A stretch of DNA of 11,326 bases from Methylotenera sp. GTDB taxonomy: Bacteria; Pseudomonadota; Gammaproteobacteria; Burkholderiales; Methylophilaceae. Below are positions 6,673 through 11,326 of the stretch, piece after piece. Within the stretch, counting starts at the first letter, position 1; each line of letters starts with the position of its first letter. The translations under genes and the position numbers were made by a program. The stretch spans positions 1 to 11,326 of the forward strand of contig SXVG01000047.1 of the NCBI GenBank assembly GCA_005791685.1, in the 5' to 3' direction. The notes under the pieces are model-generated. The model made no database searches and was not told the origin of the DNA. It saw nothing but the letters and a program-made list of their open reading frames with translations.

Positions 6673-8022
6673 TTACTTACCTATACAAAATTTACTGAAT
6701 ATTTCTCCCAGCAAATCATCGGGAGTAAATTCTCCGGTAATGCTGGCGAGCGCCTCTTGCGCAATTCTTAATTCCTCAGCCAGCAATTCTGCCGATTTTA
6801 TTTGTGCGCCAGCAAAAGATAAATGCGCCTCAACTTTAAGCAAGGCATCCAAATGTCTAGCGCGCGCCATAAAAACGCCTTCCGCATTATTTTCATACCC
6901 AGCCAATTGCAACAAATGATTTTTTAATAAATCCAATCCAGCGCCAGTTTTCGCCGACAAATAAATATGCGTGGCAGCGCCCATTTCTTTAACGGCAGGC
7001 AAGTCATTCGCCACGTCAATTTTATTGTGCACCCATATTTTACGAATTTCTTGCGGCAAGCGCGCTAAAATCGATTTTTCCGCCGCGGTAATACCATGAG
7101 CTGCGTCCACTAACAATAATGCGATATTGGCGCTTTCTGCAGCTCGCCAAGTTCGCGCTATGCCAAATTTTTCGACCTCATCGTCCGTTTCGCGCAAACC
7201 AGCCGTGTCGATCACGTGCAAGGGCACGCCGTTTATTTGTATGGCATTTTTGATGGTGTCGCGCGTGGTGCCGGCAATCGAGGTCACGATCGCAACGTCT
7301 TCACCGGCCAATTGATTCATCAAGCTGGATTTTCCAACGTTGGGCTGCCCCACCAAAACCACATTAATGCCTTCGCGCAGCAAACTGCCTTGTTTGGCTT
7401 TTGCAAAGACCGAGTGCAATTCCTCAGCAATCAAGGCTAACTTTTCTGCCACGCGGCCTTGGGTAATGAAATCAATTTCTTCTTCAGGGAAATCCAAACA
7501 GGCTTCAACAAACATGCGTAAGTCGATTAACTTTAATAACAAGGCGTTAATACGCAATGAAAACTCGCCGGAAAGAGAGCGTACGGCACTTTTTGCCGCC
7601 TCACTGGTGGCAGCATTGATCACGTCCGCCACGGCCTCGGCTTGGGCTAAATCCATTTTGTCATTTAAATAAGCGCGGCGGGTAAATTCGCCGGGCTCGG
7701 CTTGGCGGGCACCCAGTGCGATGCAGCGCGCCAGCAATAGTTGCATCAGTGCCGTGCCGCCGTGTGCTTGCAATTCCAGCACGTCTTCACCGGTATAAGA
7801 ATGGGGATTCGCATAGAAAATAGCGATGCCGCGGTCTATCAACTCGCCATTGGCTTGTTTAAAGTCCAGATAAGCGGCATGCCGCGCCACCAGCCTATGC
7901 CCAAGTATATCCTGGGCAATCAAGCCTGCGGCTGGGCCAGAGACCCGCACCACCCCTATGCCGCCCGCGCCACTGGCGGTAGCGATGGCAGCAATGGTAT
8001 CGGCTGACTTAGTGTTTGCCAC
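6673..8022 (-). CDS. mnmE: tRNA modification GTPase MnmE
   Basis: A 449-residue G protein (TrmE/ThdF) that acts with MnmG on U34 of tRNA and contributes a formyl-folate-binding N-terminal domain and a dimerisation-activated GTPase. The GTPase motifs are GQPNVGKS at 225-232, TSIAGTTRD at 247-255, DTAG at 272-275, NKID at 333-336 and SAK at 356-358. The C-terminal CIGK at 446-449 holds the conserved catalytic-region cysteine. I chose GTG at 8022, which gives the usual N-terminus (...SADTIAAIATASGAGGIGVVRVSG) and near-E. coli length (454). The frame is open up to an ATG at 8067, but that adds 15 atypical residues entirely inside yidC. Even so, the start overlaps the yidC end by 14 bases and has only a weak AAGA upstream, suggesting coupling. 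Confidence 0.96.
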   Translation of the reverse strand: MANTKSADTIAAIATASGAGGIGVVRVSGPAAGLIAQDILGHRLVARHAAYLDFKQANGELIDRGIAIFYANPHSYTGEDVLELQAHGGTALMQLLLARCIALGARQAEPGEFTRRAYLNDKMDLAQAEAVADVINAATSEAAKSAVRSLSGEFSLRINALLLKLIDLRMFVEACLDFPEEEIDFITQGRVAEKLALIAEELHSVFAKAKQGSLLREGINVVLVGQPNVGKSSLMNQLAGEDVAIVTSIAGTTRDTIKNAIQINGVPLHVIDTAGLRETDDEVEKFGIARTWRAAESANIALLLVDAAHGITAAEKSILARLPQEIRKIWVHNKIDVANDLPAVKEMGAATHIYLSAKTGAGLDLLKNHLLQLAGYENNAEGVFMARARHLDALLKVEAHLSFAGAQIKSAELLAEELRIAQEALASITGEFTPDDLLGEIFSKFCIGK

Positions 8023-9640
8023 CTGATTTCTTGAGCAAGGCGGCCGCGTGGATGGCTTTGTTGACATACCACTGTTGCCAAATTGAGATGATGTTGTTCA
8101 CCACCCAATACAAGACCAAACCGGCTGGGAAGAAGAAGAAGAAGGCACTGAATACTATAGGCATCCAGGTCATGACTTTCGCTTGTATAGGATCGGTAGG
8201 CTTAGGATTAAGCTTGGTTTGTATGATCATGGACAAGCCCATGATAACGGGCAAGATATAGTAAGGATCCACCGCTGACAGATCTTGGATCCAGCCAAAG
8301 AAGGGCGCATGACGCAATTCAACCGAGCCCAACAACATCCAATAGAGCGCAATAAACACCGGGATTTGTATCAAAATTGGTAAGCAGCCGCTCATGGGAT
8401 TGATTTTTTCGGTGCGGTAAATGTCCATCATGGCCATTTGCATTTTCTGCCTATCGTCACCAAACTTTTGTTTCAACGCCTCTAAGCGGGGAGCCAATTC
8501 ACGCATTTGCGCCATAGAGCGGTAACTCTTGGCCGACAAGGGGTAAAAAGCCGCTTTAATTAACACTGTCAGTAGAATAATGGCCACGCCCCAGTTATTA
8601 ACCAAGGCATGGATTTTTGCCAACACCCAAAATAATGGCGCCGCCACGATGGTCAACATGCCGTAATCCACGGTGTATTCCAAGCCTGGTGCCGTGGCGA
8701 TCAAATCATCTTTACTTTGTGGTCCAGAAAAGAAACGTGCCGGCACAGTTACGCTCGCCCCTGGCGCAAGGCTGCTTAATGCACTTATTGAACCTATTCT
8801 ATACATGCGCTCATTGAGTTTTTCCGTATAAAACTCTCTAGCCAAGCCGTCTTTTGGTATCCAGGCGCTGATAAAATAATGTTGCAACAACCCCGCCCAA
8901 CCCTCGTTGGCGCTCAGTTTAAGTGGCTCTTTTTCCATGTCTGAAAAAGCCAGTTTTTTGAATTTAGTCGCTTCCGTATAATAAGAACCGCCGGTAAAGG
9001 TTGGCATTAAAGCTGAGCCTTGATTGGATTCATTGTCGTGCACAATTTGATAATAAACCGTGGGCGAAATGGCCGTAGCAGAGTTATTGTGTATTTCATA
9101 ATTAACGTCTATGGCATATTTATTTCTGTGGAAGGTGTAAATCTTATCTACACTGACGCCGTTACTCACCCAACTTAAGCGCACCTCTAACTTATCTTGC
9201 CCCTCTTGCAGTTGGTAGCTATTCGCCGCGCTAGTAAACAAGGCATTGTGTGAGGGTAAATCGGTGCCCAACAAACCCGTTTGGGCAACATAAGTCATGG
9301 GTTTTGCGGCATCATCCAACAAAATAAAATTGCTTTTATCGTTATCCGCGGCACGGTGCTTAAGCAATTCCAACTTGCGTAAATCACCACCGGTGGTTTC
9401 AATCTCGGCCTTGTATACATCCGTCGTCACGCTAATGCGCTGGGCGGTTTGCAGTTTGTAATCGCCTGCCACGGCTAAATCAACTGGACTGGCTTGGTTA
9501 GGTGTCGCCGCCGCCAGATCTTTGCTCACCGCTTGCTGCTGCACCACAGCAACGGGGGCTTGTTGGCGTTGCCACGCATCCCATAGCATTAAAATAGACA
9601 TTGAAAAAATAACAAATAAAACTAAACGTCTGGTATCCAT
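8009..9640 (-). CDS. yidC: Membrane protein insertase YidC
   Basis: A 543-residue inner-membrane insertase (Oxa1 family, long Gram-negative form) that inserts membrane proteins alone or with SecYEG; Fo subunits a and c, encoded at the left end of this window, are classic substrates. An N-terminal anchor helix is at about 5-21, followed by the large periplasmic P1 domain (about 55-320) and the conserved C-terminal core with helices near 328-345, 350-370, 418-438, 460-476 and 490-520. The cytoplasmic loop YRSMAQMRELAP at 373-384 carries the basic groove region, and GCLPILIQIPVFIALYWML at 418-436 is a family signature. E. coli YidC is 548 residues. Start is ATG at 9640, 54 bases after yidD, with a weak binding site. 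Confidence 0.97.
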   Translation of the reverse strand: MDTRRLVLFVIFSMSILMLWDAWQRQQAPVAVVQQQAVSKDLAAATPNQASPVDLAVAGDYKLQTAQRISVTTDVYKAEIETTGGDLRKLELLKHRAADNDKSNFILLDDAAKPMTYVAQTGLLGTDLPSHNALFTSAANSYQLQEGQDKLEVRLSWVSNGVSVDKIYTFHRNKYAIDVNYEIHNNSATAISPTVYYQIVHDNESNQGSALMPTFTGGSYYTEATKFKKLAFSDMEKEPLKLSANEGWAGLLQHYFISAWIPKDGLAREFYTEKLNERMYRIGSISALSSLAPGASVTVPARFFSGPQSKDDLIATAPGLEYTVDYGMLTIVAAPLFWVLAKIHALVNNWGVAIILLTVLIKAAFYPLSAKSYRSMAQMRELAPRLEALKQKFGDDRQKMQMAMMDIYRTEKINPMSGCLPILIQIPVFIALYWMLLGSVELRHAPFFGWIQDLSAVDPYYILPVIMGLSMIIQTKLNPKPTDPIQAKVMTWMPIVFSAFFFFFPAGLVLYWVVNNIISIWQQWYVNKAIHAAALLKKSGGKH

Positions 9641-9694
9641 GATTTTCAGGTTTTCTTTTATAAAATTTGAGTAATGTGTTTATTATTAAACGGA

Positions 9695-9904
9695 TTAAGG
9701 AATGGGGTCATGACCACCGGCATGCCACGGATGGCAACGCAGTAAACGGCGAACGGCATAATAACTGCCCGCTAGCGCACCACGCTTGTTAATAACATCC
9801 ATTGCGTATTGTGAACAGGTGGGGTAAAACCGACACTGCTGGCCAAAAAAAGGACTCAGCAAAATTTGATAGCCTCTAATGACCCACATTAATATTCGTG
9901 CCAT
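9695..9904 (-). CDS. yidD: Membrane protein insertion efficiency factor YidD
   Basis: A 69-residue protein with an amphipathic N-terminal segment (IRGYQILLSPFFG, 9-21) and the family core CRFYPTCSQYA at 24-34, then RRLLRCHPWHAGGHDPIP to the end. The family helps YidC-dependent insertion. I chose the ATG at 9904 because AGAG lies 11 bases upstream. A second in-frame ATG at 9913, three codons earlier, has that same motif only 2 bases away, too close to work well. It sits between rnpA and yidC in the conserved order; if the earlier start were used it would overlap the rnpA stop by 8 bases. Confidence 0.93.
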   Translation of the reverse strand: MARILMWVIRGYQILLSPFFGQQCRFYPTCSQYAMDVINKRGALAGSYYAVRRLLRCHPWHAGGHDPIP

Positions 9905-9905
9905 G

Positions 9906-10313
9906 CTATTCATCGCTCTTTACAAGTCGTTTTGGCTCTTCATTTTTCATGCTTGGTGCACTCAATCGCTGATTTAATTTTACCATCAGCCCATTAAACT
10001 CTTGTTTAATTCGATTGAACTCGCTTTTGCCAAACTTCTTTTGCACCCGGACAATTAAATCAGCGTGGCAAATTTCGTGCTGTTGTAGTCTAAAAAATTC
10101 ACGCAAAACCCGCCGCATATAATTTCTGCTTACCGCCAATTTGGCTGTTTTTTTGCCTACCACCAAACCTAAGCGCGCGCGCTGTAAGTTGTTTGCTTGG
10201 TAATGCAAGGCTAAATGCTCAGTAGAAATCCGTTTGCGGAAATTAAAAACGGATGAAAAATCATCCGTTTTAATCATTTTGGCTTCTTTAACAAGCCTAT
10301 AGGTTTGCATCAT
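9906..10313 (-). CDS. rnpA: Ribonuclease P protein component
   Basis: A 135-residue basic protein that binds the RNase P RNA and helps process the 5' ends of precursor tRNAs. The family's RNR signature is seen as AVSRNYMRRVLREFFR at 60-75 (Arg63, Asn64, Arg67, Arg68, Arg71, Glu72). RLGLVVGKKTAKLAVSRN before it is the usual central strand and helix. The C-terminal tail after about residue 118 (Lys/Glu rich) is extra compared with the compact E. coli protein (119). Two adjacent ATG codons at 10313 and 10310 are both possible starts and the binding site is weak. It lies 82 bases after rpmH; the stop is one base before the likely yidD start. Confidence 0.95.
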   Translation of the reverse strand: MMQTYRLVKEAKMIKTDDFSSVFNFRKRISTEHLALHYQANNLQRARLGLVVGKKTAKLAVSRNYMRRVLREFFRLQQHEICHADLIVRVQKKFGKSEFNRIKQEFNGLMVKLNQRLSAPSMKNEEPKRLVKSDE

Positions 10314-10377
10314 TATCTAAAGCGCGGTGAAATTCAGCGATTAAATTAATAAAGACTAATGTGCGCAGTAATGAATA

Positions 10378-10389
10378 GTCCGAACGGAC
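10378..10389. repeat. Short inverted repeat just after rpmH
   Basis: GTCCG and CGGAC flank AA (10378-10389), 6 bases after the rpmH stop on the transcribed minus strand. In RNA this would be a small hairpin. No U run follows, so it is more likely a processing or stability element, or chance, than a terminator. Confidence 0.35.
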
Positions 10390-10395
10390 CTTAAA

Positions 10396-10530
10396 TTACA
10401 GACCTAAACGTTTGCGACCTTTAGCACGACGACGTGCAATAACAGCACGTCCGCCTTTGGTAGCCATGCGAACTAGAAAACCGTGCGTGGTAGCACGACG
10501 TGTTTTAGAAGGTTGATATGTGCGTTTCAT
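10396..10530 (-). CDS. rpmH: 50S ribosomal protein L34
   Basis: A 44-residue, extremely basic ribosomal protein that reads MKRTYQPSKTRRATTHGFL, then VRMATKGGRAVIARRRAKGR and KRLGL. This is a near-universal L34 sequence and the standard length. ATG at 10530 has GGAGT 5 bases upstream, one of the strongest binding sites in the window. It is the first gene of the rpmH-rnpA-yidD-yidC-mnmE run and is preceded by a good promoter at 10568-10597. Its place next to dnaA is conserved across most bacteria. Confidence 0.98.
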   Translation of the reverse strand: MKRTYQPSKTRRATTHGFLVRMATKGGRAVIARRRAKGRKRLGL

Positions 10531-10567
10531 GTATTACTCCAACAAGCAAAAAGCTATAAAGGGCGCT

Positions 10568-10597
10568 ATTAGACACGATAAGCACCTATTTTGTCAA
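10568..10597 (-). promoter_or_regulatory. Strong sigma70-type promoter of rpmH
   Basis: On the minus strand a perfect -35 TTGACA (10597-10592) is followed after 18 bases by TCTAAT (10573-10568, five of six). Transcription would start near 10561, leaving a leader of about 30 bases with the rpmH GGAGT. The upstream flank is A/T rich, as expected for a heavily used ribosomal-protein promoter. Confidence 0.75.
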
Positions 10598-10627
10598 CGT
10601 TTATTTAGTTTTATAAACCAAGTAAAT

Positions 10628-10655
10628 GCCTGTGGATAAGTTTAGCTAAACAGGC
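10628..10655. repeat. Nested inverted repeats around the DnaA box
   Basis: GCCTGT (10628-10633) and ACAGGC (10650-10655) form 6-base arms. Inside the right part lies a perfect 12-bp palindrome GTTTAGCTAAAC (10640-10651). The DnaA box overlaps the left arm. The geometry could be a regulator site or structural element of the origin. Confidence 0.5.
10631..10639 (-). promoter_or_regulatory. DnaA box, perfect consensus
   Basis: TGTGGATAA on the plus strand is the exact reverse complement of TTATCCACA, the high-affinity DnaA box. It lies 148 bases upstream of dnaA. It partly coincides with a weak -35-like TGGATA (10633-10638) spaced 17 bases from a -10-like TAAAAT (10656-10661), which would suit DnaA autoregulation if that promoter is real. 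Confidence 0.85.
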
Positions 10656-10661
10656 TAAAAT
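10633..10661 (+). promoter_or_regulatory. Possible dnaA promoter overlapping the DnaA box
   Basis: TGGATA (four of six -35 bases), 17-base spacer, TAAAAT (five of six -10 bases). Transcription would start near 10668, giving a leader of about 120 bases that includes the A/T block. An alternative is TTGTCA (10591-10596) with TATAAA (10612-10617), but the spacer is only 15 bases. Neither is strong. Confidence 0.3.
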
Positions 10662-10786
10662 GATGTGCATTAAATGAATAGGGGGAATCCGCTTCATTTA
10701 TTAAAAAAATATTAATTTATTAAATTAAAACAATCCCTTAAATAAATTTCAGTGCGACCGCCCGCAAAGGTAAAGACCTATTAAAG

Positions 10787-11326
10787 ATGGAAAATTTTTG
10801 GCCCACTTGTCTAAGTCGTTTTGAGCAAGAGTTATCAAAGCAACAATTCAATACCTGGATTAAACCGCTACATGCAGAAGTGAATGGCAATGCGGTTCGC
10901 TTGGTGGCGCCTAATCGATTTGTTTTACAGTGGGTTAAAGAACGATTTAATAAAAAAATTGAACAATTTGCTCACGATCTTCAATTGGGCCATATAAAAA
11001 TTGATTTTGTTATTGCTAATATTGAAAATGAATTGGAAGAGGGACGGCCAGAAAAACCCAGCACTAAAATTAAAGCCCAAGAACCTGCTCCACTTAAATT
11101 ATCGGACTCTTCCACCAGCAAAAAGCTGGCTGAATCGATAAAAGTTAATTCCGGCTTAAACAGTGCTTTTAATTTTGAAAATTATGTTACTGGACGAGCC
11201 AACCAATTGGCGCGTGCCGCTGCCATTCAAGTGGCAGAAAATCCAGGCACCGCTTACAACCCATTATTTATTTATGGTGGCGTCGGTTTAGGCAAAACAC
11301 ACTTATTACAAGCCATAGGCAACGAA
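10787..11326 (+). CDS. dnaA: Chromosomal replication initiator DnaA, N-terminal 180 residues (cut by window edge)
   Basis: An AAA+ ATPase that binds DnaA boxes and opens oriC. The visible part starts MENFWPTCLSRFEQELSKQQ and continues FNTWIKPL, the typical domain I that binds DnaB helicase and other DnaA molecules. A variable linker (domain II) follows at about 84-122. Domain III begins with FNFENYVTGRANQLARAAA at 128-146 and the Walker A motif GGVGLGKTH at 164-172. The frame stays open to the last base. The Walker B, sensor and DNA-binding domain IV lie outside. The ATG at 10787 is preceded by a weak AAAGA 10 bases upstream. Confidence 0.98.
   Translation, partial: MENFWPTCLSRFEQELSKQQFNTWIKPLHAEVNGNAVRLVAPNRFVLQWVKERFNKKIEQFAHDLQLGHIKIDFVIANIENELEEGRPEKPSTKIKAQEPAPLKLSDSSTSKKLAESIKVNSGLNSAFNFENYVTGRANQLARAAAIQVAENPGTAYNPLFIYGGVGLGKTHLLQAIGNE

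Larger units (their letters stand above)
10531..10786. other. Candidate chromosomal origin (oriC) and divergent rpmH/dnaA promoter region
   Basis: 256 bases between divergent rpmH and dnaA, with no gene. From left to right it holds the rpmH promoter, a perfect DnaA box (10631-10639), inverted repeats around that box, and a stretch of 35 consecutive A or T bases (10696-10730) containing ATTTATTAAA twice (10696-10705 and 10715-10724). An A/T-only block beside a DnaA box resembles a duplex-unwinding element. Only one perfect box is present, so initiation here may need degenerate boxes, or part of the origin may lie beyond the window, for example after dnaA. Confidence 0.6.

Noticed and set aside
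7340..8007. Overlapping plus-strand open frames opposite mnmE
   Set aside because: They are antisense to conserved GTPase and N-terminal motifs and have no recognisable protein features.
10378..10389. Hairpin after rpmH as an intrinsic terminator
   Set aside because: The stem is five base pairs with a two-base loop and no U run follows; rnpA and later genes need readthrough.

Overview
The window is the replication-origin neighbourhood of a proteobacterial chromosome, almost certainly a betaproteobacterium of the methylotrophic Methylophilaceae type. The gene order dnaA | rpmH-rnpA-yidD-yidC-mnmE | mnmG-rsmG-parA-parB | atpI-atpB-atpE is the classic proteobacterial oriC cluster. The lineage call rests mainly on the gene at 6117-6560. 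Its product matches cytochrome c'' of the methylotroph Methylophilus methylotrophus position for position at the haem cysteines, both haem-ligand histidines and the disulfide cysteines (family facts from memory, not a search). Base composition is moderate, with AT-rich gaps.

Layout. On the right, dnaA (10787 to the window edge, + strand) is cut off after its first 180 codons. Between dnaA and rpmH lies a 256-bp gap that I read as the candidate oriC and dual promoter region. It holds one perfect DnaA box, nested inverted repeats, a 35-bp pure A/T stretch, and a strong leftward rpmH promoter. Leftwards from there run rpmH (too short to stand out as a long frame), rnpA, yidD, yidC and mnmE, tightly spaced and in places overlapping. 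This run ends in a perfect 36-bp palindrome (6602-6637) whose core is the canonical 16-bp parS sequence. The palindrome is also shaped like a bidirectional intrinsic terminator, shared with the convergent cytochrome gene. A 320-bp divergent intergenic region separates the cytochrome gene from mnmG-rsmG-parA-parB, whose genes overlap or nearly abut. The left end is the start of the ATP synthase operon (atpI, atpB, 5' part of atpE), with its own likely promoter upstream of atpI.

How the genes work together. DnaA starts replication at the adjacent origin. ParA, ParB and the parS site form a chromosome-segregation system. RpmH (ribosomal protein L34) and RnpA (protein of RNase P), with the membrane-insertion proteins YidD and YidC, form the conserved ribosome/RNA/insertase group. 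MnmE and MnmG together modify the wobble uridine of tRNAs, and RsmG methylates 16S rRNA. AtpI, AtpB and AtpE are membrane parts, or an assembly helper, of the F1Fo ATP synthase. The cytochrome is the only accessory-looking gene: it separates mnmE from mnmG and has its own transcription unit.

I see no mobile element, CRISPR array or tRNA gene, and no clearly novel multi-gene system. The most notable features are the parS-terminator fusion, the cytochrome c'' insertion and the compact oriC candidate.
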